From positions 62,001 to 126,000 of the forward strand of contig JBFNFA010000008.1 in the NCBI GenBank assembly GCA_040797845.1: DNA of 64,000 bases, read 5' to 3'. Both the position numbers and the translations under genes were made by a program. Below, in pieces: positions 52,191 to 61,782 of this stretch. The notes under the pieces are model-generated. The model saw only the letters and a list, made by a program, of their open reading frames with translations. It had not been told where the DNA came from and ran no database searches. How positions within the stretch are numbered: position 1 is the stretch's first letter; each line of letters opens with the position of its first letter. The stretch comes from Clostridium_AW sp040797845. GTDB lineage: Bacteria > Bacillota > Clostridia > Clostridiales > Clostridiaceae.

Positions 52191-53099
52191 CTAAGATATC
52201 TTATCCAAAAAATTCGTCCCAATTATTCCAAGGATGATCATTATTGCTCCAATAATATGAAAATATTGGAGCTTTTCTCCTAGGAATATTACTCCTGCAA
52301 TCATAGTTATCAAGGTGGAAAGATTACTAAATACACTCATCTTAGAAGCCTCTATTTTAGATAAGGCATAGTTCACTAGGAATGATGTGATAAGTGAAGA
52401 TAATATTCCTAAATAAACTATTGAAACCACAAATAATGGATTAGTAAAGGGCTTAAAGTAAAGATTAAGAGTTCCCTTTAAACTATGGTTAATAACAGAC
52501 ATAATATTAAAAAATACAAAACCTATAGCAGTTACGGTATAAGTTAGGCATATGGGCTTATATTCTCCTGACATTTTTCTTGCTAGTACGTTATTGCCAG
52601 CAGAGGAAATGGAGGATAAAAGAATAAGCACTATACCTATAAAAATGTTACTTTTTAAATTTATGGCCTTCATAAAAAATATATACACTACCCCTGCTAC
52701 AGATAACAGTATTGATATTTTCTGTAATATGTTAGGACGCTCCTTTAAGAAGGTTATTGAAAATATCATTGTAAAAATAGGAATAGTTGCTTGAATGATT
52801 CCTGCTTCAGAAGAGGAAATATAAACGAGTCCAAAGATCTGAAACCCAAAGGACATGATTGGGTAAAACAGTGAAAGGGGCAGAATACGAAGGATATCCT
52901 TTTTAGTTATATCTAATTTTATCCATCCTAATAAAACAGGTATGAAAGCGAATATGAAAGATACTGTGAAACGGTGAGCTAGTGTATCAAGAGGATTTGC
53001 TAAGTTTAGAGTTAATTTTGAAAATAAAAATGAGAAACCTGTTATAAGAGCGTATAGGATAGCGGCAACATAGGCCTTTTTTTTATGTGAAAATTTCAT
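52191..53099 (-). CDS. EamA/DMT-family transporter
   Basis: The roughly 302-residue protein has ten predicted helices in two EamA repeats (GLVYISSSEAGIIQATIPIF and NYALSKIEASKMSVFSNLSTLI). ATG 53099 is ten bases from AGGAGG; the upstream ATG is too close. It diverges from a MocR regulator, a common arrangement in which the regulator controls the exporter. The substrate is probably an amino acid or amine, unproven. Confidence 0.85.
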   Translation of the reverse strand: MKFSHKKKAYVAAILYALITGFSFLFSKLTLNLANPLDTLAHRFTVSFIFAFIPVLLGWIKLDITKKDILRILPLSLFYPIMSFGFQIFGLVYISSSEAGIIQATIPIFTMIFSITFLKERPNILQKISILLSVAGVVYIFFMKAINLKSNIFIGIVLILLSSISSAGNNVLARKMSGEYKPICLTYTVTAIGFVFFNIMSVINHSLKGTLNLYFKPFTNPLFVVSIVYLGILSSLITSFLVNYALSKIEASKMSVFSNLSTLITMIAGVIFLGEKLQYFHIIGAIMIILGIIGTNFLDKIS

Positions 53100-53144
53100 T
53101 GTATACATTCCTCCTAGAGTTATAGATGTCTATAGTTTTAAATT

Positions 53145-53221
53145 TACCGTAAGGTATACTTATATGTTAGTAGATTAATAACTATGGTACAATATTAATA
53201 GAAGCTATCTATACCGGTACA
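53145..53221. promoter_or_regulatory. Candidate MocR operator sites
   Basis: The intergenic region holds a palindrome TACCGTAAGGTA (53145-53156) and two related sites ending in GGTAC, TATGGTAC (53183-53190) and the one at 53212-53220, spaced about 30 bp apart. They lie between the divergent promoters. Confidence 0.4.
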
Positions 53222-53246
53222 GATTTTAATGTAGAGGTGAGAATGT

Positions 53247-54596
53247 GTGTATAAATATTTAGAAATATTAAGCCATATGGAGAGTTTAATTCAAGATGGA
53301 GAGTATAAAGAAGGAGATAAATTACCTTCTATTCGTGATTTTACTGAGAGATATGGTTGTAATAAAAGCACTATCATAAGAGCTTTAGAAGAGTTAGAGA
53401 GACAGCATAGGGTCTATTCCATACCTAAAAGTGGATATTATATTGTGAAGAGAAAAAATACTGTTAATAGTGATAAAGGCTTATTATTGGATTTTGCATC
53501 TTCTGCTGCAGATCCACAGGTTTTTCCCTATTTAGATTTTCAGCATTGTATTAATCAAGCCATTGATATATATAGAAATGAGTTATTTATATATGGAACT
53601 TCTAAAGGATTACCTTCTTTAATTAATGTAATGCAAAAGCATTTAGCCAATTATCAGGTTTTTGCTAATAAGGATAATATTTTTATTACTTCTGGAGTTC
53701 AACAAGCCTTGGCTATACTAACTACATTAACTTTTCCAAATAAAAAAGAGACTATTTTAATAGAACAGCCTAGTTATCATTTATTTATAGACTATTTAGA
53801 AACTCATAATATTCCTGTACTAGGTATTAAAAGAACCAGTAAAGGCATTGATTTAAATGAACTTGAGAAAATGTTTAAAACTGAAAGTATTAAATTTTTC
53901 TATACTATGCCTAGATTCCATAATCCTTTAGGTACTTCTTATTATCAAGAGGAGAAGAAGGCTATTGTAAAGCTAGCACAAAAATATGATGTATTTATTG
54001 TGGAAGATGACTATTTAGCTGATTTGGAAGAAGATTCAAGGGCTGATCCCTTATACGCCTATGGTGATTTTTCTCATGTTGTTTATTTAAAGAGTTATTC
54101 AAAAATTATATTTCCTGGCTTGCGCATAGGAGTTGCGGTTATTCCTAATGCAATTTTAGAGAGTTTTGGTAAATATAAGAGACTCATAGATGTAGATAGC
54201 TCTATGCTTTCTCAAGCAGCTTTAGAAATTTATATTAAAAGTGGTATGTTTGAACGCCATAAACAAAAGATTAAAGCTTCTTATTCCTTGAGAAGTAAAT
54301 GTTTAGCTTCAATCTTAGAAAAACAATATGAAGTTTATAGTGATATTTTTAAATATGAACCTATTAAAAATCCATGTATTCACACATATATAACCTTTGA
54401 TGAGAAAATAAATAGAGAAAGGCTTATAAATAGATTGAAAAAGAAATCTATTATGGTAGCTACAGAAGAAGGAAATTATTTAAGCACATTTCCAAAAGAA
54501 AGGATACTTAAATTAAATGCCACAAATGTAAGAGAGGATTATATTGAGAAGGGGATTTTTGATATAATTCAGGAGCTTAAAAATGCGAAAATTTAA
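53247..54596 (+). CDS. MocR/GntR-type PLP-domain regulator
   Basis: The 449-residue protein starts with GTG. The first 75 residues form a GntR winged helix (KLPSIRDFTERYGCNKSTIIRALEELERQHRVYSIPKSGYYI). The remainder is an aminotransferase fold with the PLP-lysine segment LKSYSKIIFPGLRIGV and the aspartate segment FIVEDDYLADL. MocR proteins sense PLP or an amine adduct and control nearby transport or metabolism. Here it probably controls the divergent EamA gene. Confidence 0.9.
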   Translation: MYKYLEILSHMESLIQDGEYKEGDKLPSIRDFTERYGCNKSTIIRALEELERQHRVYSIPKSGYYIVKRKNTVNSDKGLLLDFASSAADPQVFPYLDFQHCINQAIDIYRNELFIYGTSKGLPSLINVMQKHLANYQVFANKDNIFITSGVQQALAILTTLTFPNKKETILIEQPSYHLFIDYLETHNIPVLGIKRTSKGIDLNELEKMFKTESIKFFYTMPRFHNPLGTSYYQEEKKAIVKLAQKYDVFIVEDDYLADLEEDSRADPLYAYGDFSHVVYLKSYSKIIFPGLRIGVAVIPNAILESFGKYKRLIDVDSSMLSQAALEIYIKSGMFERHKQKIKASYSLRSKCLASILEKQYEVYSDIFKYEPIKNPCIHTYITFDEKINRERLINRLKKKSIMVATEEGNYLSTFPKERILKLNATNVREDYIEKGIFDIIQELKNAKI

Positions 54597-54609
54597 GAAG
54601 GAGTTAAAA

Positions 54610-55461
54610 ATGTCAAAAATATTATTATCAAAATTTGCACCTCTGATTATTGCATTTCCGTCAGTTATAATTGGAGCCATAGCAATGTTCATTAATAAAA
54701 TCCCAATTGCTATTTGGGGACAAAACATTATTTGCTCAATGATAGCAGGATTAATTTCATATATTGTTTTATCAAAAAAATCTAAATGTAAAAAGATAAG
54801 AGCCAATGGTATTATTATTCTAATATCAGTAATACTTTTATTACTAACTTTTATTGATTTAGGATTATTAGGAGTTCATAGATGGATATCCATTGGTCCA
54901 GTGAAGTTTTACGTTGCAAGTATAGTGATGCCTATTATAATTATAGAGTTATGGAACTTATTACAATCTGAAAAATGGTGGGTATCAGCATTTATAACTA
55001 TATTAATATCAATATTGCTTATTTTACAACCAGATGCTTCAGAGTTAACTGCATTTATTATTCCGATGGTTATCCTCTTATGGAGCAAGACTAATAATAA
55101 CATCTTACGCTTTAGTATTACAGGAGTACTTTTAATATTTATTGTTATCTCTTGGATTTCTTTGGATGGTTTACCACCTGTGCCCTACGTTGAAGAAATA
55201 ATTAGCTTGGTGGCAGACATGGGAATAATATGGCTTATCTTAGGAGTAATTTCTCTTATGATATTAATAATCCCATTTATATTTTTTCCACCAAAGAACT
55301 TTAGATTATTATCAATATGTATTGGAATATATTTTATAATTATTTTAATTTCTACACTATTTGGTAATTTCCCAATTCCATTGATGGGATACGGAATTTC
55401 ACCTATAATTGGTTATTTTATATCTATAACTTGGTTAGTTAAGGTTAAAAATAATTTCTAA
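54610..55461 (+). CDS. Small SEDS-like (FtsW/RodA-like) membrane protein
   Basis: The start at 54610 follows AAGAAGGAG and gives 283 residues with about nine helices. Three short segments recall SEDS glycosyltransferases: GVHRWISIGPVKF (from residue 88; compare the RWIxIG motif), LQPDASELTAF (from 139; compare the LQPDLG motif) and PLMGYGISP (from 257; compare PFISYGGS). The protein is about 100 residues shorter than FtsW or RodA. It follows the MocR gene by 13 bp. Whether it is an active polymerase or a derived protein cannot be told. Confidence 0.6.
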   Translation: MSKILLSKFAPLIIAFPSVIIGAIAMFINKIPIAIWGQNIICSMIAGLISYIVLSKKSKCKKIRANGIIILISVILLLLTFIDLGLLGVHRWISIGPVKFYVASIVMPIIIIELWNLLQSEKWWVSAFITILISILLILQPDASELTAFIIPMVILLWSKTNNNILRFSITGVLLIFIVISWISLDGLPPVPYVEEIISLVADMGIIWLILGVISLMILIIPFIFFPPKNFRLLSICIGIYFIIILISTLFGNFPIPLMGYGISPIIGYFISITWLVKVKNNF

Positions 55462-55594
55462 ATTAAATACACAACAAAAAATGATGTCTGCCTAGAAATT
55501 AAATACAAAAGAAGTATGGTATAATATGGATGAACCAAGAATGTGTGGTGATTCATGGTAACAAGTAATATTAAAATATAGGGGGAATTATTTA

Positions 55595-56827
55595 ATGGAG
55601 AGTAATTTAAGTGTTATTGAAAAATTAATGAGGGAATATGACAGACCATTTTATATATACGAGGAAAGTATTATTTCCAATAAAGTTGAAATTCTTTTAG
55701 AAAAATTTCCACAGTTTGAATTTTTATATTCAATAAAGACTAATCCATACAATCCTATAGTAAATTTCATTCTATCAAAGGGGTTTGGTGCAGATGCAGC
55801 TTCTGTAGAGGAGGTAACTATAGCAGAGAAAGCGGGTTTATCCCATGAAAAAATATTATACTCATCTCCAGGAAAAACACGCAAAGATATTGAAAAAACT
55901 TTGGATAAGTCAATTATAATAGCAGATAGTTACAATGAATTAATTTTAATTAATGAGGTTGCGAAACAGAAAAAATTACATGTTAATGTAGGAGTAAGAA
56001 TAAATCCTGACTATACTATGGATGGTGGAAAGGGAGTAAGCAGTAAGTTTGGTATTGATGAAGAAACGCTTATTGAGCAGAAAGATCTTTTCGATAGTTT
56101 CACTAATATACGAATTGTTGGTATTCACGTCCATTTACGCTCTCAGGTTCTTGATTACAATATACTTTATGGATATTATGAGAAAATCTTTGAATTATCT
56201 TTATTTTGCCAAGAAACTATGGGTTGGGAACTGGAATTTATTAATTTTGGGGGAGGTCTAGGTATAGTATATTCATCATTAGATGACAGTCCTCTTGATA
56301 TTGAGTTACTTAGTGATGGATGTGAAAAATTATTTGAAAAATTTAAGCATAAAATTAATGCAAGACTTATTATAGAAACAGGCAGGTTTGTAGTGTGTGA
56401 AGCAGGTAAATATATTACTCATATTGTAGATATAAAAGAATCTAGAGGAACGAAGTACTTAGTAGTAGAAAATGGGCTTAATGGTTTTCTAAGGCCTTCT
56501 ATTGCAGAACTTTTAACTGCTTATACACCTGAAGGAAGTAAATTACAGGGGTGTGAACCATTGTTTACGGCTAAAGATGCCTTTGAATTTACTATTGATA
56601 AAAGAGAAAAATTCTTTCTTGAAAAGGTAAGTATTGTAGGGAATTTGTGTACATCAGCTGATATAATGGCAAAAGATATAATGCTGCCAAAGGCTGATAT
56701 TGGGGATATATTAGTAATATCAAAGGCTGGAAGTTACTCTTATTCACTGACACCAGTATTATTTGCAAGTCATCCTCTGCCATTGCAGTTTTATATAAAG
56801 TCAAATGGGGAAATATGTATAGTATAA
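55595..56827 (+). CDS. PLP decarboxylase, diaminopimelate decarboxylase-like
   Basis: The 410-residue alanine-racemase-fold enzyme has the PLP lysine in FLYSIKTNPYNPI. The glycine-rich phosphate loop is INFGGGLGIVY, and the C-terminal barrel has VGNLCTSADIMAKDIMLPKADIGD, where DapC-type enzymes have CES(G)D. It has no lysine-biosynthesis neighbours, so it may act on another amino acid. HVHLRSQ replaces the usual HIGSQ. A GGGGG site is upstream and a strong terminator downstream. Confidence 0.82.
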   Translation: MESNLSVIEKLMREYDRPFYIYEESIISNKVEILLEKFPQFEFLYSIKTNPYNPIVNFILSKGFGADAASVEEVTIAEKAGLSHEKILYSSPGKTRKDIEKTLDKSIIIADSYNELILINEVAKQKKLHVNVGVRINPDYTMDGGKGVSSKFGIDEETLIEQKDLFDSFTNIRIVGIHVHLRSQVLDYNILYGYYEKIFELSLFCQETMGWELEFINFGGGLGIVYSSLDDSPLDIELLSDGCEKLFEKFKHKINARLIIETGRFVVCEAGKYITHIVDIKESRGTKYLVVENGLNGFLRPSIAELLTAYTPEGSKLQGCEPLFTAKDAFEFTIDKREKFFLEKVSIVGNLCTSADIMAKDIMLPKADIGDILVISKAGSYSYSLTPVLFASHPLPLQFYIKSNGEICIV

Positions 56828-56842
56828 TTAATCAATAAACTG

Positions 56843-56870
56843 AGCTACACAAATTTGTGTAGCTTTTTTT
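56843..56870 (+). terminator. Terminator of the decarboxylase gene
   Basis: AGCTACACAA pairs with TTGTGTAGCT almost without a loop and is followed by seven Ts. Confidence 0.9.
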
Positions 56871-56944
56871 AGTTTTAAGACTAAATAAATTTATATTTGT
56901 AGTTTTTTAAGTCATGAAAAAAATCTACAAATATTTGAAAATAA

Positions 56945-56988
56945 TTGAAAAAAATTTTAGTTGTGGTATACTTAAATTAACTAGAAAA
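56945..56988 (+). promoter_or_regulatory. Promoter and possible operator of the amino-sugar operon
   Basis: TTGAAA (56945) and TATACT (56967) have a 16 bp spacer. An imperfect repeat TTTTAGTT (56955) / AACTAGAAAA (56979) straddles the -10 element and could bind the operon's RpiR regulator. Confidence 0.4.
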
Positions 56989-57023
56989 TTATTACAAATA
57001 ATACTAAATTAGGAGCGTTAGTT

Positions 57024-57974
57024 ATGGGATTTGTTATTGGTATAGATGGCGGCGGTACTAAAAGCATTGGCTATATTGCTGACGAGAATGGAAAAATCTT
57101 AGGAAAATCTAAAAGCGGATCATTAAATTTTCATTCCCAAGGAGAAAAAAGTGTTAAAGATCATCTTCATGAACTTATAAACAGCTTAACATACATGGTT
57201 GGATGCAGTATGAAAGATGTAGAGTTAATTTCTATGGGCATAGCTGGAATAGGAAGAAACAAGGATCGAAATACATTTTTATCTATCATATCTTCATTAA
57301 ATATTGAATCTAATCTACTTTTAACCACAGATATACACATTGCACTGGTAGGTGCTCATGGTAAAGAGAAAGGAATATTTACTTTAAGTGGAACAGGCTC
57401 CATATCTTTTGCTATTGATAGCTATGGAAGACAATATCGCGTAGGTGGATGGGGGCATATTATTGGAGATGAAGGCAGCGGATATGACATTGCTAAAAAA
57501 GGCTTAGCCTTAGTAGCTAAAACTATTGATGGAATAGGAGAAAATCCTTCACTAATGGACAGAGTTTTTCACCGTTATGGTGTTAAAGATACTGATGAGT
57601 TTATAAGGTATATTTACAACCCATCAAGAACTAAGGCAGATATAGCAAAGATTTCAGAGGATGTATATCATTGTGCTCTCGAGGGAAATAATGAATGCCT
57701 AGAAATTTTAGAGAAAGCTTCGAAAGATTTGGTAGATTTAACTATAGCATTGATAAGTAAGATTCCTTTAGAGGATGAGTATATAGTAAGTGTAGGTGGA
57801 GGGGTCTTTGACAATATGGATCTAGTATATAAATATTTTACCAATACTTTAAATGAGTACAAGTATAATATTACTGTTAAGAGACCAATGTATTCTCCCG
57901 TTATTGGAGCTTTAATATTAGCGTTTAATAATTTAAATAAAAAAATTGATAATAAAATTTGGGAAAATTATTAG
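57024..57974 (+). CDS. murK: BadF-type amino-sugar kinase (MurK-like)
   Basis: The 316-residue ASKHA kinase has phosphate-1 IGIDGGGTKSIGYI, SMGIAGIG, phosphate-2 FTLSGTGSISFAI and GGWGHIIGDEGSGYDIA. In Clostridium acetobutylicum a BadF-family enzyme (MurK) phosphorylates MurNAc and GlcNAc and is linked to murQ, as here. It would feed MurQ or the GlcNAc-6P pathway. An AGGAG site precedes it, and the next gene follows after 15 bp. Confidence 0.85.
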   Translation: MGFVIGIDGGGTKSIGYIADENGKILGKSKSGSLNFHSQGEKSVKDHLHELINSLTYMVGCSMKDVELISMGIAGIGRNKDRNTFLSIISSLNIESNLLLTTDIHIALVGAHGKEKGIFTLSGTGSISFAIDSYGRQYRVGGWGHIIGDEGSGYDIAKKGLALVAKTIDGIGENPSLMDRVFHRYGVKDTDEFIRYIYNPSRTKADIAKISEDVYHCALEGNNECLEILEKASKDLVDLTIALISKIPLEDEYIVSVGGGVFDNMDLVYKYFTNTLNEYKYNITVKRPMYSPVIGALILAFNNLNKKIDNKIWENY

Positions 57975-57989
57975 AATAAAGGTGAAGAG

Positions 57990-58841
57990 ATGAGTGGAAC
58001 ATTAGTTAAAATTAAGCAAGGTTTTGATACTTTTAAACCTTCAGAAAAAAAAATTGCACAGTATATATTAGAACATCCAGAGGAACTAAAAAATTTATCC
58101 ATAACGGAATTATCAGATAAAAGCAATACAAGTGAAGCTAGCATTGTAAGATTTTGCAAGAGCTTGGGATTAAAGGGATATCAAGAATTTAAAATAGATG
58201 TTTCATTAGAGATATCTCAAAGGAGAACACCTCCCAAAGTTTTCTTTGAACAAATTGATACTGATGATAGTGCCAATGACATTATTATGAAAGTAACATC
58301 AGGAAATATCCAAGCATTAAAGGATACTACAAAGATACTATCACCTGATGAACTTGAAAGAGCCATTGAAGCTATTTATAAAGCTAAAAGCATAAATGTC
58401 TTTGGAGTAGGTGCATCTTCTATTGTGGCATTAGATTTACAATATAAATTTATGAGGATTAATATTCCCACATATATGTTTTTTGATACTCATATGCAAT
58501 TAACCTCAGCAGTAAATCTCTCAAAAGAAGATGTAGCTATAGGAATTTCTTATTCTGGTTGTACAAAGGAAGTGGTAGATGCACTGAGAATAGCTAAGGA
58601 GAAAGGAGCTACAACTATTTGCATAACTAAATATGGAGATTCTCCAATTGTTAGCACATCAGATATAAAGCTATTCATTGCTGCTGTAGAAAATAATTTT
58701 AGAAGTGGAGCTATGGCATCTAGAATTGCTCAGTTAAATATAGTTGATAGCTTATTTGTTGGTGTAGCATGTAAACTATACGATGAAGTAATTGATTATC
58801 TATATAAAACTAGAGAAGTTGTAAAAGATAAGAAGTACTAA
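57990..58841 (+). CDS. RpiR-family regulator (MurR-like)
   Basis: The 283-residue protein has an N-terminal RpiR helix-turn-helix (LSITELSDKSNTSEASIVRFCKSLGLKGYQEFK) and a C-terminal SIS sugar-phosphate domain (NVFGVGASSIVALDLQYKF, then ISYSGCTKEVVDAL). It probably senses MurNAc-6P or a related sugar phosphate and controls this operon. It has an AAAGGTGAAG site. Confidence 0.88.
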   Translation: MSGTLVKIKQGFDTFKPSEKKIAQYILEHPEELKNLSITELSDKSNTSEASIVRFCKSLGLKGYQEFKIDVSLEISQRRTPPKVFFEQIDTDDSANDIIMKVTSGNIQALKDTTKILSPDELERAIEAIYKAKSINVFGVGASSIVALDLQYKFMRINIPTYMFFDTHMQLTSAVNLSKEDVAIGISYSGCTKEVVDALRIAKEKGATTICITKYGDSPIVSTSDIKLFIAAVENNFRSGAMASRIAQLNIVDSLFVGVACKLYDEVIDYLYKTREVVKDKKY

Positions 58842-58856
58842 GAGAGGGAGTGCATA

Positions 58857-59771
58857 ATGAATAGTGAGTTAGAAAGTTTAACCACAGAAAAGGTCAACTG
58901 TAATACTGTAGATATTGATGAAAAGTCTACTTATGATGTTTTGAAAATTATGAATGAAGAAGATAAAAAGGTAGCCTTAGCAGTAGAAAAGGAATTACCT
59001 AACATTGCTAAAGCAGTAGAAAAAATCGTTGAAGCCTTTAATAATAATGGCAGACTAATTTATTTAGGGGCTGGTACTAGCGGACGATTGGGAATATTGG
59101 ATGCAACTGAATGTCCACCTACTTTTGGTACATCAAAAGAAATGGTAGTTGGACTTATTGCAGGAGGAGAAAGAGCTTTATTAGAAGCTGTTGAAGGTGC
59201 AGAAGACTGTGGAAAAGAAGGAATTAAGGATTTGAAAAATATTGATCTAACTTCTAAAGATGTAGTGGTTGGTATTGCAGCTAGTGGAAGAACTCCTTAT
59301 GTTATAAGTGGATTAAACTATGCAAAGTCAATAGGAGCCACTACAGTATCAATTTGTTGTAACGAGGAAGCACCTATTACAAAAGTTGTAGATGTTGCTA
59401 TAACTCCTATAGTTGGACCAGAAGTAATTGCAGGGTCTACAAGATTGAAATCAGGTACGGCACAAAAGCTTGTAGTCAATATGTTGACTACTGCCTCCAT
59501 GATTGGAATTGGTAAGGTATATAACAATTTAATGGTGGATGTACAGACAACTAATAAAAAGTTAGTTCATCGTGCTAATAAAATTGTTATGATGGCAACT
59601 GGTGAAGATGAAGAGATTGTAGAGGAGGTTTTGGAAGAAGCTGATTTTCAACCTAAAGTAGCAATTGTAATGATAAAAACTCATTGTAATAAAGAAGAAG
59701 CCATAAAGAGATTAAAAGAAGCCAAGGGCTTTATAAAAAAAGCTTTAGAATATTATGAAGGGGAGGATTAG
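58857..59771 (+). CDS. murQ: N-acetylmuramic acid 6-phosphate etherase
   Basis: MurQ cleaves the lactyl ether of MurNAc-6P to give GlcNAc-6P and lactate. The 304-residue SIS-domain enzyme has IYLGAGTSGRLGILDATECPPTFG, VGIAASGRTPYVISGL and GSTRLKSGTAQKLVVNM, with a C-terminal helical tail. Length and motifs match the family well. Confidence 0.95.
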   Translation: MNSELESLTTEKVNCNTVDIDEKSTYDVLKIMNEEDKKVALAVEKELPNIAKAVEKIVEAFNNNGRLIYLGAGTSGRLGILDATECPPTFGTSKEMVVGLIAGGERALLEAVEGAEDCGKEGIKDLKNIDLTSKDVVVGIAASGRTPYVISGLNYAKSIGATTVSICCNEEAPITKVVDVAITPIVGPEVIAGSTRLKSGTAQKLVVNMLTTASMIGIGKVYNNLMVDVQTTNKKLVHRANKIVMMATGEDEEIVEEVLEEADFQPKVAIVMIKTHCNKEEAIKRLKEAKGFIKKALEYYEGED

Positions 59772-59772
59772 C

Positions 59773-60084
59773 ATGATTAATGTACTTTTAGTTTGTTCTG
59801 GAGGAATGTCTAGTTCCATAGTTATTAAATCTATTAAAAATGAGGCGGATAAGCAAGGCATGTCAATGAATGTAAAAGCAGTGGGAACGGGAGAATTTGA
59901 AGATGAATTAAAGGGAGGTGAATGGACCGTCGCTTTAGTGGCTCCACAGGTAAGGCATAGATATGCGGGATTTGAAGCTGTTGCTAAAGAAGTCAATATA
60001 CCAATAGCTTTAATCACTCCTCAAGGATATGGGCCATTAGGAGGTCCTAAGGTGATTCAACAAATTAGAGAATTAATAAAGTAA
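59773..60084 (+). CDS. PTS lactose/cellobiose-type IIB
   Basis: The 103-residue protein starts at 59773 (after GGGGAGG). The phospho-cysteine loop is LLVCSGGMSSSI at Cys8. The chitobiose/cellobiose IIB signature VALVAPQVRHRYAG is clear. It passes phosphate from IIA to the incoming disaccharide. Confidence 0.92.
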   Translation: MINVLLVCSGGMSSSIVIKSIKNEADKQGMSMNVKAVGTGEFEDELKGGEWTVALVAPQVRHRYAGFEAVAKEVNIPIALITPQGYGPLGGPKVIQQIRELIK

Positions 60085-60098
60085 TAGGAGGAATTTTA

Positions 60099-61382
60099 GT
60101 GAGCAAGTTTTTCGAAATTATTGAAAAATTTCTAATGCCACCGATGACGAAATTGGCAGAGCAAAGGCATCTAAAAGCTATTAGAGATGGTATTATCTCT
60201 ACTATTCCGCTAATTATTGTGGGAAGCTTTTTCTTAATATTTGCATCTCCACCATCAGCAAAATTGGCGGAATTAGTAAAACCTTATGCTGGCAATATTT
60301 TAATTCCTTTTAGATTAACTGTTGGACTTATGTCTTTATATGCTTGTTATGGTATAGGTTATAGTTTGGCTAAGTCTTATAAATTGGATGGAATATCTGG
60401 AGGGGTACTTTCATTAGCGGCTTTTTTACTAACTATGGTTCCACAAAATATTGAAGGACATGGATGGATGCTTCCAATGGGCAATGCTGGTGGAGCAGGC
60501 ATGTTTGTTGCAATAATTATGTCTATATTTGCAGTTGAAGTAATGAGATTTTTAAAGAAGATAAATTTTGTTATTAAAATGCCAGAAAGTGTACCAGAAG
60601 CAGTATCAAGATCCTTTGAAGCTTTAGTTCCAGGAGCAATTATTCTTGTAGTTATCTGGGCGATAAGACATATGGTTGGGTTTGATATTCAAAAGTTTAT
60701 TATGGATTTATTTAAGCCACTTGTAACTGCGGGAAATACTTTGCCAGGAGTACTAATTCCAATTCTTTTAATTACTCTTTTATGGTCTGCTGGTATTCAC
60801 GGTGTATCTGTAGTAGGTTCAGTGGCAAGGCCAATTTGGTTAGTATTATTAGATGAAAACACTGCGGCTGCAGCAGCGAATCAAGCTATCCCTAACATTG
60901 CTCCAGAGCCTTTCTTCCAATGGTTTATTTGGATAGGCGGCTCAGGTGCTACTTTAGGACTATTAATTTGGATGGTATTCTCTAAATCGAAATATTTAAG
61001 AAGTGTTGGTAGAGCTTCATTAATTCCAGGTATCTGTAATATTAACGAACCTATAATCTTTGGTGCACCAATTATGTTAAATCCAATACTAGGCATTCCC
61101 TTTATCATTGGACCATTAATTACAGGAACTATTAGCTACTATGCCATGGCATTAAATTTGGTTAATAAACCATATATTCAACCACCATGGACACTACCAG
61201 CTCCAATAGGTGCATACCTTTCTACAGGTGGGGACTGGAGAGCAGCTGTGCTAGTAATTATAAATATAATTATTATGGCGGCAATTTACTATCCATTCTT
61301 TAAGGCATATGAAAAGAAGATGATTCGTGAAGAAACAATAGATGGAATAGCAAGTGAACAAGCTAATTTAACTTTAGACTAA
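60099..61382 (+). CDS. PTS lactose/cellobiose-type IIC
   Basis: The 427-residue permease has about ten helices. Family signatures are FLMPPMTKLAEQRHLKAIRDGI at the N-terminus, LWSAGIHGVSVVGSVARPIW and the substrate-site loop GICNINEPIIFGAPIMLNP with its conserved Asn-Glu-Pro. It starts with GTG after AGGAGG. Candidate substrates are chitobiose or GlcNAc-MurNAc, judged from the operon. Confidence 0.92.
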   Translation: MSKFFEIIEKFLMPPMTKLAEQRHLKAIRDGIISTIPLIIVGSFFLIFASPPSAKLAELVKPYAGNILIPFRLTVGLMSLYACYGIGYSLAKSYKLDGISGGVLSLAAFLLTMVPQNIEGHGWMLPMGNAGGAGMFVAIIMSIFAVEVMRFLKKINFVIKMPESVPEAVSRSFEALVPGAIILVVIWAIRHMVGFDIQKFIMDLFKPLVTAGNTLPGVLIPILLITLLWSAGIHGVSVVGSVARPIWLVLLDENTAAAAANQAIPNIAPEPFFQWFIWIGGSGATLGLLIWMVFSKSKYLRSVGRASLIPGICNINEPIIFGAPIMLNPILGIPFIIGPLITGTISYYAMALNLVNKPYIQPPWTLPAPIGAYLSTGGDWRAAVLVIINIIIMAAIYYPFFKAYEKKMIREETIDGIASEQANLTLD

Positions 61383-61398
61383 TAAAAACACCAGCATG

Positions 61399-61423
61399 AA
61401 GCACCAGTAACACTGGTGCTTCG
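61399..61423 (+). other. Intercistronic hairpin
   Basis: GAAGCACCAG pairs with CTGGTGCTTC around five bases, with no T-run. It lies between the IIC and IIA genes and may protect or separate mRNA segments rather than stop transcription. Confidence 0.5.
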
Positions 61424-61450
61424 TTGATAGTATGATGAGGGGGTATGGAG

Positions 61451-61771
61451 ATGACAACTGAAGAGTTAATATTTGAAATAATTTTACATGGAGGAAATGC
61501 AAGAGGGGAAGCATACGACGCTTTAAATGCTGCACAAAACGGTGATTTTCAAAAAGCGAAAGAGCACTTAGAGGCTGCAGAGGAGGAAATGAAAATCGCT
61601 CATAAAACACAGACAGCTATGATACAAAGCGAAATTAACGGTGAAAAAGTGGAGATGTCTCTACTTATGGTTCACGCCCAAGACCATTTGATGACAGCGT
61701 TAGCAGAAAAGAGCTTAATAGAGAATATGATAGGTTTATATAAGCGTATTAATGAATTAGAAAACAAATAA
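61451..61771 (+). CDS. PTS lactose/cellobiose-type IIA
   Basis: The 106-residue helical protein starts at 61451, seven bases after GAGGGGG. ARGEAYDALNAAQNGDF and the phospho-histidine in LLMVHAQDHLMTA are diagnostic of the LacF/CelC/ChbA family, which forms trimers. It follows the IIC gene by 68 bp. Confidence 0.92.
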   Translation: MTTEELIFEIILHGGNARGEAYDALNAAQNGDFQKAKEHLEAAEEEMKIAHKTQTAMIQSEINGEKVEMSLLMVHAQDHLMTALAEKSLIENMIGLYKRINELENK

Positions 61772-61782
61772 GGAGGGTGGAA

